This document shows, piece after piece, positions 51,512 to 62,681 of a DNA stretch of 64,000 nt (positions within the stretch are counted from its first letter, which is position 1; the number at the start of each line of letters is the position of its first letter). Position numbers and translations under genes: made by a program. Source of the DNA: Caecitellus pseudoparvulus (lineage: Eukaryota; Bigyra: Bicosoecida). Location of the stretch: NCBI GenBank assembly GCA_965644315.1, contig CBFFRQ010000054.1, forward strand, positions 248,001 to 312,000, written 5' to 3'. The notes below the pieces were generated by a model. It had not been told where the DNA came from. It did not search any database and saw nothing but the letters and a program-made list of their open reading frames with translations.

Positions 51512-54500
51512 TCATGAACCAGCGGTGGCAGCTCCGCGTGAGCCTGCGATGTTGTCGTCCAGCTCAGCGTCGCTGGACGTCATGGTGGCCTGGATGCTGT
51601 GCGTGCCGACGCCGTACTTCCGGTTGAAATCCTGTGAAATGAGGGCAAGTGGCATGTGTGCACGCAGGAATAGAGGGCAGGGGGCGTAGAGGCTCACGAA
51701 CCTTGATCATGCTGCCGACGATGCCAACGCCTTGAATGGCGTCCTCAGGCATGAGCAGCACTGGGAAGGGGGAGAAAGGGAGAGCAGTGTGCAGGAATGC
51801 CGCACATTGCATCGGCAGGCACACTTACGCATGCGGCGGATTCGCTTCTGCTCCTCGTCCATTCGGGTCAGCACGCCACTGGCGAGGGCGTAGTGCACGA
51901 TCCACAGAAACACCGCCATCGAGATGCCAGCCAGGGTGCGCAGCGTCAGGTATGCGTCGATTTCTTCCTGGATCATGTCCTGGCGCACGGTGGTCGCTCG
52001 GCTGAGGGCCGCGGCCCCAAAGCCCTGCGAAGCGGTGAGCAAGGCCTCCACGAGGTCCGACAACATGTGGCCATCGGTGACTTCCACATTGTGCATGATG
52101 GGCATGGTCGTGTTCCCCGCCGCGATCGATGCGTTGGCCGTGAGCTCTGCAATGGTAAGGATGCTGAGAGCCGTTGACTGGATGCTCAGCACTGCAGCTT
52201 GTGCCCCTGCGCCCAACACGCCGTTCATGAAGAGGTAGCAAGCGGTCATGTTCCCTTGGTGATTTTTCCCGAAAAACCAGTCAGACTTCACCCCGATGGG
52301 AATGGTGCCAGCGGGGCAGCCATCCACGACGAAGAGCTCCTCCAGCTCAGGCCGTGTGGAGAGCCCCGGTGGGATGCTCATGCCCAGCAAGTCGTCGCTG
52401 CCGTACAGCAAGCCATTTTGCAGGTTCATGAAGCTTTCAATTCGATCCCTGCAAAATGCAGAGTACTTGCGCACCTCGGCGGGGGTTGGCTTCAGGGCGG
52501 CCTCCAGGGAGCAGTGGGAGATGCGGTGGAAGGCAGCCGAGCGAACAATGCTACCGAGGGCGCCACCCCCCAAGACACGCACCCGGAACACCAGATCGCG
52601 ATCCCAGAAGTACACGAGAACCAAATACACCGACATGAGCAGGAATGGGGACAAAAAGATGGCGCTGGGCTTCACGACAGAGAGGATGCTTTTGTGCAGT
52701 ACGCGGCCTCGTCGTTTCAGCTTGGCCATGCGCCAGCCAGCTGCCCGAGTGGAGTGCTTGGTGGCATGCTCAACTGCCTGGTCTGCTTGAGACTGGGGAG
52801 ATGGTCCTTTCTTCGAGTCTAAGCCGGACTTCCCAGCCACCAAATCTTCAGCGGAGGCGTCCTGCGCTTCGTCAGATGCCGACTTTACGAGCCCCTGCTC
52901 CCTCCCTTGCCCCTGCACAGGCACAAGGGCCGATTCTTCCTTTGCTTGAGAATGGTCCACCACCACATCTTCTTCAGGGGCGGCTTCCTGCAGCGTTTCG
53001 TCCCCCAAGATTGCCGCCGCTGCCCGCTTGTACCGCCGCGTCGACTCCAATCGCAAGGCGCGTACGACAGAAAGCGGGACGTCCAGAAAGATGCGGAAGA
53101 TGAAGTTCTTGCTCTCTTCGTTACTTAAAACTGTAGGAATGATGCTCAAGGTTGCGACGATCAGGATGCAGGCCACGGCAGCGCCGAGCACAATGTCCTG
53201 GATGAGCTGAATGTCTGACAGCGCAGCATCGCTCACTTGCAAAGACTGCGTAATGACGTCGTCCAGTTCCGGTGCCATGATGCCAGCACCATTACGGAGC
53301 AGGGTGAACTCCTCTGCTGTTGAGTTCTGCCACTCTCGCATGGGGGTGCTGGCGGCCGTCATCGCAGCGCTCACCATTTCAATGCCAGCTGCCAACAGGG
53401 AAGCGGTCCTGTTCCGGTTGGATGTGCCGTCAGCTCCCAGCAGCGATGGTGGCACATCCAGTTGAAGAGAGCCTTCCTCAAAGCGTGCGAGCATGTCTGG
53501 GTTCAGCTTCAGGCCTTGCATCAAGTCCTGCTGCACTGCTTGGTACCGCATGCCGGCATCCAGCAAGAATTGGCCTGAGGCGTTGAACACAGCTTCAGAT
53601 GACCGAATGGCCGTGGATGTCGGGACGAAGTACACGGTAAACGTGAGCATGTCCCTCGCTGATTCGCCAGCGATCTGGGCGAGTTCCAGCATGCTCTGCA
53701 GGTTCATCTGTAGGTGGCCGCAGGTCTGCGCCAAATCCACAGCTGTCGTGTACATGTCGAGAAAAATGTACGGTAGGATGGCAGCGATCAACGCTACTGC
53801 ACTGGCGACAGCCGTAACCATGAACAGCGCCCAATGGAGGCGCTTGAGGGCGGGCTCCATGGTCTTGTCGGTGGCTGCGATGAGCGCTCGCAGGCGCACC
53901 ATGGCGCCGGCCGTGGAGGAGCTGGAGCTGGAGCCCCCCACGGACTTCCCCATCGTTCCAAGGTCGGCGCTGTTTCCCGCAGATGAACCACCGTCAGACC
54001 CCGCGTCGCTGTCCGCTTGAGATTGGTGCGTCAGGCCAGCAATGACAGCTTGTGAAGGCTGTCTGCTCATGCTCTTGCCTGCGAGGACACCCGGCGTCTC
54101 TCCTTCCCCCTCAGAACCTGACGCAACATCGGATGATGCGCCTGTTGTGGTGGACTTGCCCTGGCTGTCGACGCTGTGTCCGTGCGAAAGGGACGAACTC
54201 GCAACGGAAGGGTCCTTCAAGGCGATCATGGAGCGAATGTGGGAGGGCATGGCGGGTTTCCACGCGACCATGGCCACTCGATTGCTGGGGCGGGGCTCCC
54301 CATTCGACAGAGGGGGCAAGAAGCGGGACACATCGTATGGCGTAATCTGCACCCTCACAACCACCTTCATCTGGCAGGTTGCAGAGTGTGCGCCTGCTGC
54401 CCCTGGACCATCGTCAGACACTGTCAGGACGTGCTTGAGCACCTCATCCAGCACGCCCTTCTCAGCGTCTGTGCAGAATTGTGCGACGATCCGCCGGGCA

Positions 54501-57152
54501 ATGGAAAGTGGCACACTGGGAAGCACACTGTCCACCACGAACGTTCCACGCAAGCCCATGCTCGCCTTGCTCGCCGTGGCTCGACGAAGCGATCGGGCCA
54601 CTCCCGCCTTGGGCTGCCCGAGGTCGGCAGAGGCAGTGACCTTGCCTTCGCGCTTATCCAGCTCGCTGGCCAAGGCTGGCAGCACGTTCATCAGTGCGAC
54701 GTGCTCCCCCATGGCCATGCGGCGGCCGTCAAGGCTGAGCGCGGCGAGGGTGTCCTTGTCAGCCCCAGTGATCAGTCGCGGCCCGAGAGCGACGATGAAG
54801 GCCTTCTCCAAACAGTCTATGGCTTCAAATAGACTGCCGAAGCCGCCTTGCATGGACCGAACGTGCTGGACCAGCGGCATGATGTGCCCTTGGCGGTGCA
54901 CCCCGAAGACGGTGCGGTGTGTGGAGATCACGCGCTCAATGCCAGTTTCCAGGTACCTGAGAATGAACTTGTCATGGATGCTTGCAAGGGGCTGGGGAAT
55001 GAGCTCTGAGACGTTTAACGTCAGCAGCTCACGCTGAGAGTACCCGAACAGGGCAGCTGCAGCGGCATTGGCAGACTTGATCATGCCTACGTTTGCCTCC
55101 CGATCGGATGCCACGATGACGGCAACAGTGTCACTGGACGAGTCCAGCTTCAAGCTTGTGCCCATGAGCTCCAACTCATGGCTGGCTTGCCCTTTGTCGC
55201 CTGCAGCCTCATCGTCAATGGCGTTGGCGTGGGCCAGGTACTTCTCAGCGCGGATGGGGTTGTTGGTGATATCCAGCAAAAACTCCGCGTATGTGCGCAG
55301 TACCTGCACGCTGCGAGGGGCAATGCGGACCATGGCTCGATAAGCTGCGTCGCCGCGAGCCACAGCTTCCGCGAGTCCAAGGCCTGTCTTGTGCAGCTGG
55401 CTGATGGCGGGGGCCTTGGCTGCGAGCTGTTGCCAGAACTCCATCTGCAGCTTTCGTGCCTTGAGCTTCATACTCGACGCTTCCTTCTTGTGCTTCTCGT
55501 ACTTGACACGCAAGATCACGTTGCCAAGGCCGCCATCACCAGAGTCGTTGTCTTCCAGCTGTCGTCGCCGTTGAAAGACAATGAACGCCTCATCGATCGC
55601 AGGTTCGTGGGCTTCTGCTTTCGCGAGGTGCTGCAGCTCAAGGTGGCGGTTGTTTCGATACGTTCTCATGTACTGGGCGATGAACAAGTGCATCATCGAC
55701 GAGTTGGGAAAGCTTCGCTCAGCGGCTTGCAGGATGCTGCTCACAGCGGCGAAGGCTCGCTTGGAGAGCTCTTTCCCGTCCAGCTTTTCGTCGCTGAAGT
55801 AGCCCACCTCCGCCTCCTCTTCCACCATGTCTGTGCCCTGCTGCATGCTGGCGAGGTCCACGGCCAGCGTTGACACCGCAGCTTCAGGCTTGTCGGCGTG
55901 TGCCAGCAACCGACGGCACAGCAGCTCCACCATGTAAGGGGACGAGAGCCGTGCTGAGGCCATGGCTTCATGCCACGCCCACCTCCTGTACGACATGAGC
56001 GCGCCGAGTGCGGCTGCAAGGAGAGCACCCGCTACAAACACGCTGCCTGGCATGCCGGTGTTGCGGAGATGAGAGCTAGATGCCAGGCCGATAATTGCAC
56101 TGAGCCCAGCCCACAGGTGCACGGCGCCGAGCGCGACCTTGAGGTAGTTCATCCACATGTGGTACATTGGCAAGTACGTCCAGTACAGGCCGATCCACAG
56201 GAAGGATGTGATGATGGATGCAGCGATCATGAGCCATCCAGGGAGCCAGAATGTCTGAGTGTACAGCAGTGTGAGGGCCAGCTTGGCCAGGAGCATGAAC
56301 ACGGAGATGCGCCCGTGGGCAGAGGCAGTGATGCTCTTGGAGCGCGGGTCCCGATCAAAGAACACCGCAAGGACCAAGGCAGAGAAACAGGCAAAAGCGA
56401 TGAGCACAATGATACTGTTCAGGGCAAGCAAAATGTGCGCCCAGCTGCCGCAAGCCGTTTGGGGCAGCACAAGCAGCGAGCCACCTGGCGGGCAAGCAAA
56501 CACCTGCATGAGCATGGAGCACAGTGGGACGAAGAGGGCTACGCTGGTAACTTTGGCTGTCCCGCGCAGGAACTTGAGAGGCCAGAGGACATTGAACTTG
56601 TTGTTGATGAACGCTGCTCCAACATATACCGAGCAGCCCAACGTGAGGAGAATCCACCCTAGGGAAGCGAAGTACACGGCAGCTGCCACTGCTGCACCAC
56701 CGAGCTTCACTAGAAACCCAAGCTGCAGAATGCCCAAGGCTTGCGCCACTGATCGAACCATGGGCACGTCTTGCCATGGCAGCTTTGGGTCCGTGCTCAG
56801 GGGAAAGGCAAGCATCTGCGCACCGCAGCGGCGCGGGCTGCCAGAAGCTCACATTGCGCTTTCAGCAGGCCAAGGGGACCGCACCTGAACAAAGTCAATG
56901 ACCACAAGAGTGATGGGAAGAGTGTTTCCCTTTGAAGCCTGGGGACGGAGCGTGGAGCGGCTATGTTGGCTTGCGTTGCAGCCGTGTCTGAGCTAGTGAA
57001 CGCACTTTCTTGCTCATGACGAAGAGCACGCCAAAGACGCCACGGCGGAGCACTTGCAGAGCAGCTTCCACCCCACCTTGGCGCGCTTGACGGGCTCTAC
57101 GTCGTACTGAGCTTGTGCCGGTCTGGGCAGTGGTCACTGTCTTGGAATCCAT
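51512..57152 (-). CDS. Large multi-TM PAS-domain protein, TmcB type (five exons)
   Basis: Exons (minus) 57152-57006, 56938-56885, 56815-51829, 51760-51702 and 51631-51512, giving 1788 residues. The first two exons supply the family N-terminus (GVFGVLFVMSKK, then ITLVVIDFVQMLAFPLS) that precedes about ten TM segments. A helical TPR-like region follows (FAAVSSILQAAERSFPNSS, LFIAQYMRTYRNNRHLELQH), then a PAS domain near 630-720 (SANAAAAALFGYSQRELLTL, FGVHRQGHIMPLVQHV). After a Ser-rich linker come two further membrane blocks (VTAVASAVALIAAILPYIFL and LSIFLSPFLLMSVYLVLVYF regions) and a short tail encoded by small exons (LLLMPEDAIQGVGIVGSMIK). Such proteins occur in ciliates, oomycetes and green algae. 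A sensory role in the plasma or flagellar membrane is inferred. Confidence 0.85.
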
Positions 57153-58122
57153 CGTGCGGTGTAGGCGTTGTGCGGATTTTGCTAGTCACCACTTCCCCTT
57201 GCGTTCAAGGGAACGCTGTACCTCTCTCGAAGCCCAGCGAACTTGATGCAATGGGGCGTGCGGGGAGCAGTTTTACGAGAGCCCGCAGTGTGACGCGGGT
57301 CCAGCGGCTGCTCAAAGATTGTAAGGGAAAGGCGTGAGTGCTTGCGAGTGCCCTTCGCTCGGTACTGAAGTTCCGCACGGAAGAGGCCACACTCCCCCTA
57401 CTCGGCTTTGGTACTCTTGAGCGCATCAAGAGCTCATCACACCGACTTCATCTGCTTGTTGTGCTGGATAACACTGGACGTGTCGCGCCTTGCTCCAGCT
57501 TGCCTGATTCCGCCCCCAAGCCCCTTGTCAGCTGATCGTGCGCACTGCACCGCACTTCACTCCACATCTCTCACCCAAACCATTTAGAGGCCAACGGCGC
57601 GAGACTGCGTCGTTTCGGGACAATTTCTGGGGGCTCTCATTCTGACGACTGCTGCCTTGGTCCACGTTGGCGACGTTCCCCGTTCAAGAGCTTGACGGAG
57701 GCACCCAAACGCCGCGACAGCAAAGCAGGCCGACAAGCGCATTCAACACACAGGAATATAATTCTTGCTCGTGGGACAACTACGTAGGGAACTGCAGTGG
57801 CATAGAGGCCAGCGATGGAAGCAGACACACCGCGAACTGAAGCTGCGCTACGCTATTGACCACCCAAGCTGGCCGAGAGTCGCCGAGCTCAGTACATTCA
57901 AACCCCCCAAAAGGAAAAGGCAACCACCAAATGATACGGGTGGTGCGGAAGTTGTTCTGGTCCGCCTCGTCGCGTGGCTTCTGGCCGGCAACACCGACAT
58001 GCGATCGCGACTGGGCAAGCCAGGTCTTCAACAAAGGCGGATGACCCACCCAGCTCCAAAGCAAGCAGCCAATCATCAGCACGCCCCAACCACTACGAGG
58101 CCGCCCACGCTTTCGTGGAGCG
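57153..58122. other. Intergenic region, probable PAS-gene promoter
   Basis: About 970 bp between two minus-strand genes, the longest gene-free stretch here and less GC-rich than its surroundings. ORFs in it (for example plus 57765-58550) have no recognisable features and run into the next gene antisense. I see no RNA gene or repeat. Confidence 0.45.
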
Positions 58123-60107
58123 CTACGCCGCCTCTTGCTCGCGAGATAAGATGCCGCGGATGGCTTCAATCTTGGCTTCAACTGCTTCGCGATGCGCACT
58201 TTGACTGCGCAAGAAAGCCTTCACCGAGCACACTGCAGATGCAAGCGCAATGGTGCCAAGCAACACGTACATGGGTGCAAACGCCTCGTGCCACAGCCCA
58301 CTGTCCAGGTTGGACGGCATGGAGACGACCGTCAGTGACGTGGCGAAGGCTATGGAGCAGAAGTGGAAATACACCATTGGCCACCGAGTCCCGGGCACAG
58401 CGTACATCCACGGGGTCGAAAACAGCCCCACGCCAGCAGCGACCCACAAGCCAGAGAGGCCGACCGCTGGCGAGCCGACTCCCTCTCCCTGATTCTGGAA
58501 CACACTGCCGCCTACAACAGCAGAAAGACACACACCCCCACCCTGAGTGAACAGCGTACACGCTCCACACTCCCCTGGTAAGTCGAATCGGAACTGCGGG
58601 TCGTCTGTCATGCCACCCAGCATGACTGCCAGCATCCAGCAGCCCACGCCCACCATGATACAGGCAAGGATCGCAAACCACGTGGGGGCGGACACGGCCG
58701 GCTCCGGAGGACCTGCCAATGATGTCAACTTGACCTCCCACAAGCTGGGGAACACTGCGAGGCAGGCCCACCCGGCCACGTAGAAGCCAAGGGTCAGCGT
58801 TGCCAAGTGACACGGGTTGGTGTCTGGATCCCTGCAGCAGCCCTCTGGCATGCCACCCCGCTGGTCCGCGGGAGAGTTGAGGATGTACGCGTTGTCAAAG
58901 AGGCCCTTGGAGAAGTAGCCCCAAGGATGGTGTACCTCCTGGTCTGCGAAGCCGTGGCAAGCCCCCGGCATGGCCTCGTCAGGTCGCTGGGCACGGCCGA
59001 CCAATGCCACCCCCAGCACCAACACATGGGAGGCGGCGATGGCGACGACAGTTAGGTACAGGGGCAGGAATACATCAGAATAGGAGAGAAAAGAAGGACC
59101 TGGCTGCAGCATGGCGCTGCCACCGTCTGCACCTGTGCCTGACGTTGCGTTGAACTGCGCCGCGGCGTGGCGGTAGGCAGGCAGTTTGTTCCACTTCTCG
59201 GCGAGGAGAACCAAGAACCACAGCATCAGGCAAGCAGGGGCTAGCCCTCCAAGCCACCAATGGAATGCTGTCACGAGGCCACGCAAGAGCGGCATGCTTT
59301 GCAGCGTTCCGACCGCCGCGTGGTAGTCTGCCTGAGCACCTGTTCGGCGCGCTATCAGGGCCGCTCGTGACGCCGCCCGCTGCTGGTACTGCCGGCGCCA
59401 GTGCCCAGGAGGGTACCACGCTGCTTCGCTGCCGCCTAGACCATGCCGAATGGAGCCGCCTTGTCGCAGCGACCTGTTCCGGGCCCGCGCCTCTTGCACA
59501 GCTTTGTCGCTGTTGGAGCGGCGCAGGGGAGACGGCACACTGCTGCCGCTGGCCTGCCCCCCCCTCCCAGCACCTGGCTGCAAGAGCCTCCCACTCTCTG
59601 TCCTGTCTGGGCCCTCAGTGGGAGCCCCCCGGAAAAGGCGCCGGAGACTCGAGCCAATGCCTGTTTTCAGCCCAATCCCCGCCCTGGCCGTTCCCCGCTG
59701 CGCGGGGCCTACACCCGGCAGCGAGTGAGACGAGGAGCTGGATCGATGCAGCTCGCTGTGGCGGGCCGTGGGCATGTGGAAGTCTGCAAGGAATCGCCGC
59801 TTCCAGAATGCGTTCTCTCCCAGTTCGGCGTGCAGGGTGCGGCAGGTGGTGCCCAGTGCGAGGACTTGAGGCACGCGCAGCAAGTCGACAACCCCCTGTA
59901 GGGCATCTGCAAACAAACGCGTAGATGGGGTGTGGTGAGCGTGCCGTGCCCAGCGTGCCCGGCAGTGCGGTCGCAGAGGCTGCTGCCGTTTCAGCACGCA
60001 CCAGGGGGCAAATCCAGGAAACTTCGCTGTGAAACTGGGGGCAGAGGGGATCCAACAGCCAACTGCACGTAATTCGCATCTGCAGTGCCATGGCTTTCAA
60101 AGGCCAT
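58123..60107 (-). CDS. F-box plus multi-TM protein, copy 1 (two exons)
   Basis: Exons (minus) 60107-60002 and 59906-58123 (95-nt intron, donor gtgcgt, phase 1) give 629 residues. Splicing makes an F-box: SFLDLPPDALQGVVDLLRVP, QVLALGTTCRTLHAELGENA, FWKRRFLADF (residues about 30-75). A Ser/Arg-rich linker follows, then YPPGHWRRQYQQRA and about seven TM helices (LVTAFHWWLGGLAPACLMLW, VFLPLYLTVVAIAASHVLVL, TWFAILACIMVGVGCWMLAV and FAPMYVLLGTIALASAVCSV among them), ending with a short charged coil. F-boxes recruit SKP1/cullin-1 ubiquitin ligases; fusion to a polytopic membrane domain is unusual and suggests ubiquitylation at a membrane, which is inference. A paralogue starts at 62682. Confidence 0.8.
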
Positions 60108-60334
60108 GGCTGCACTCGTCTTCGTCGACGCTTCAGCGACGCGGGCACACCCTCAAGTCGCTGCTGGGAAGTGCGGAAATCGAACTTGCCGAGCTGGCGA
60201 AGTGCGCCTCAGACCGCCCTGTGCGCTGGCAGCAAGGCCTGTAGGCCGGCAAAGTATTGTTTGCCTACGCAAAAGTGCGTTGATTGTAAATTTGGGGCAA
60301 TGGCAGGCTTGACTGGCGGCGCGTGCAGTCCAAC

Positions 60335-62325
60335 CTACAGGAGGCCTTGCCGAGCCAGATCCTCGTACGTTTTGCGATTCATGACGTTGCCGACGGAGTC
60401 TTCAAACTCCTCGTCAGCCGCAGCGTTCCACTCGGTCTCCTTCATCTCGGCCTGCACGCGGGCCCACAGCGCCTGCACATCTGCGATCTTGCTCAGTCCG
60501 TGAAAGTGAGCTGAGTTCGGGATGCCCAGCCTTCGCATGCCTTCGGCGTGCGTGCGCTGGGAAAAGTGCTGCTGGAAGACCTTGGGCCCATGGTACGTCG
60601 TGCCGCCGCACACCTCGCAGGGAAATGCAAAACGCAGCCCGTGCAGCTTGTACAGCCAGTAGGGGATGGGCTTGCCGTCCCAGTCCAGGGGCACTTTTTT
60701 TGGGTTGTAAATGGGCGCCTCCTCCTCAGAGTCACTGTCGTCCAGCAACGCAGCCTGTGCCATGGCACGGGCCTCGGCACCCCCCGCATGCCCCTCTGCC
60801 TCCGCCTCCGCATCCGCCCGCAGCTCATCCAGGGTGCGGGTCTGCTTGCGCTGCACCCTGGCGAGGGTTGCGGAAATTGAATCGGACAGCACCTCCGCCA
60901 TGCCCCGCACTACTGCCTCATGCCAGCGCGTGGACGCCTCACCAGCAGGAAATCGATGTTCGTGGGGGATGTCCAGCGTGTCAGAGACGAAGTCCAGGGC
61001 TGCCCCTGCGTCAGCGGCGTCCCCGTGAGTCACCTGCGCTGCCTCCCCATCCGCGCCCTCGCCCCCCTCCTCCTCGTCCCCACTGCCAGCGGCCCTCTCT
61101 TGCGCCGCTGCTGCAGCCGCCTGCACTGCTTCGAAGTTCTTCCCCCTGTGCTTGGCAGGGATATCGGCGGGCGCCAGACCCCGCACGGCTAGCAGCCTCG
61201 CAGCACGCTGGGCGACGCTGCCACCCGCCTTCAACCCGCGCCGGCTGAGCTCCGCCTTCAATGCGTCGCCGCCCAACGCCTCCAGCGCGCCGGCGTCCGT
61301 GTACAGCCCCAGGTCCAGGCCGGGGTCGCTTCCACTGGACGCCGCCGCGGTACCCGCGTCACTTGGCAGTCCCTGCTCAGCTGAGCACGTGTCCGCCAGT
61401 GGCTGCAGAAGATGTGCCACGGAGAGGAGGGGGGCGGCGCGGCGGTGGAAGTCGACGAGGTACGATGCGAGGTCGCGCACATAGGCCTTGTAGTGCCGCG
61501 ACTTGAGCAGTGTGTCTGGGTCCGTCAGGGCGGCGCCCTCCACGCTGGATGCCGCCGTGCGCGTTTCATGGAAGGTGCGGAGAAACGCCACGTAGGGCTG
61601 GGCGGTGGGCGGTGCCTCCACGGTGTTCAGCCAGCGCGTGTGAAACGCCACGAGGTCCAGGCAGCGGCCATGCACCTCCTCGCCTGAGAAGCGCACAGTC
61701 GGCTGCAGAGAGGCCGTGATGGGGTCCTGTGGCGCCGGGGGAAGGGGGGTGGGTGGTGCTTGTGAGCAAGTGTGGTAGCGCTTCAGGCGCGAAACGCACG
61801 GCTGGCGGCGGGTCAGGGTGCCGTTTGTGAAACTCGGTCATGCTGGCAATGGCAGCGTCGAAGGATTCCAGCATGCCGGGACCGGTCATGCTTGCCAGCT
61901 CTTGCCGCCGCAAACTGTGCCGGGGAGGGGGGGGGGATGAGCCTGTGCAGCGCCAGACCAGCCCGGCACTTGACCACGCACCCGTCTGCGTCCCTGTGGG
62001 CCACGAGGATCCGACTGGCTGTCTGCTGTGCAACGACGATCCCTTTTGCCACAACGTGCTCGTTCAAAATGGCATGCTTCTTCTGCACAGGGGCAGGGGG
62101 CAGGCGCAGCGTGCGCGGCAGTGTGGCAAATGTAGCAGCGGAAAATGAACTGCGCACCGTCGCTGGGCGCATGCCAATTGTGCCTGCTATGCCCATCTCC
62201 AGCGCATCCAGGTCTTCGTACAGCTGTCGCATCTGCGTGGTTTCATAGAACGGGGCACAGTGTGTGTGCGCGGCCAGGGCCGGGCCGGCGTCTGCGCTCA
62301 CCGTTTCGAGCGTCGTGCTGGCCAT
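60335..62325 (-). CDS. SF3A3: Splicing factor 3A subunit 3 (SF3a60), four exons
   Basis: Exons (minus) 62325-62158, 62082-61982, 61914-61800 and 61702-60335, giving 583 residues (human about 500). Splicing restores HRDADGLRRQELASMTGP, then FDAAIASMTEFHKRHPD and VRFSGEEVHGRCLDLVAFH. A SAP-like segment follows (ALEALGGDALKAELSRRG, LKAGGSVAQRAARLLAVRG), then an acidic linker. The C-terminus is the highly conserved zinc-finger block: PLDWDGKPIPYWLYKLHGL, FPCEVCGGTTYHGPKVFQQH, RLGIPNSAHFHGLSKIADVQ, ending KTYEDLARQGLL. It belongs to the U2 snRNP and acts in branch-site recognition. The N-terminal 60 residues are least conserved, so exon 1 is the least certain. Confidence 0.93.
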
Positions 62326-62681
62326 GGCTGGTGCTGTGCTCCTGCTTCCCACGCAGCGACACCTGACCGGCGCAGCACCTACAGGTGCCAACACAATGCA
62401 TGCAAACTCGTGAACACTGTGAGTGCCGATCTTTTCATTTTGCCTGCGGCTGGAGCTGTGCTGGCAGTGGGAGTGAGACAGGTATCATCGCAGGACCAGC
62501 GCCGACGGCAGTCGCCCTCAGTGGCCCTAATTCCCCCACACTGCGCCAAGCACGGGAGTGCAACCCTGGCTATAGGTGGTGCGCTGCCCACTCACCCTGG
62601 TCTTCCTTCTTGCCCCCATTTTATCTCGGACCTGCCAGCACCCCCTCCGATTCCTCTGCCTCCGTGCTCTGCTGCGGCACA
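62326..62681. promoter_or_regulatory. SF3A3/F-box divergent promoter region
   Basis: 356 bp between divergent starts. No gene is seen; a C/T-rich run (ccccattttatctcggacctgc region, 62610-62640) precedes the F-box gene. Confidence 0.35.

Noticed and set aside
53493-55037. Plus-strand ORFs of 175 and 331 codons
   Set aside because: Antisense to the PAS protein, where the minus frame shows PAS and TM features.
56813-56815. ATG 56815 as the start of the PAS protein
   Set aside because: It follows a cag acceptor, and two upstream exons in phase supply the conserved family N-terminus (GVFGVLFVMSKK, ITLVVIDFVQ).
57765-58550. 261-codon plus-strand ORF
   Set aside because: Its second half is antisense to the F-box/TM protein, and the rest has no coding character.
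61694-61696. SF3A3 start at 61696 (GTG)
   Set aside because: Three upstream exons restore the N-terminal half of SF3A3 with consistent phases; the codon is internal to exon 4.
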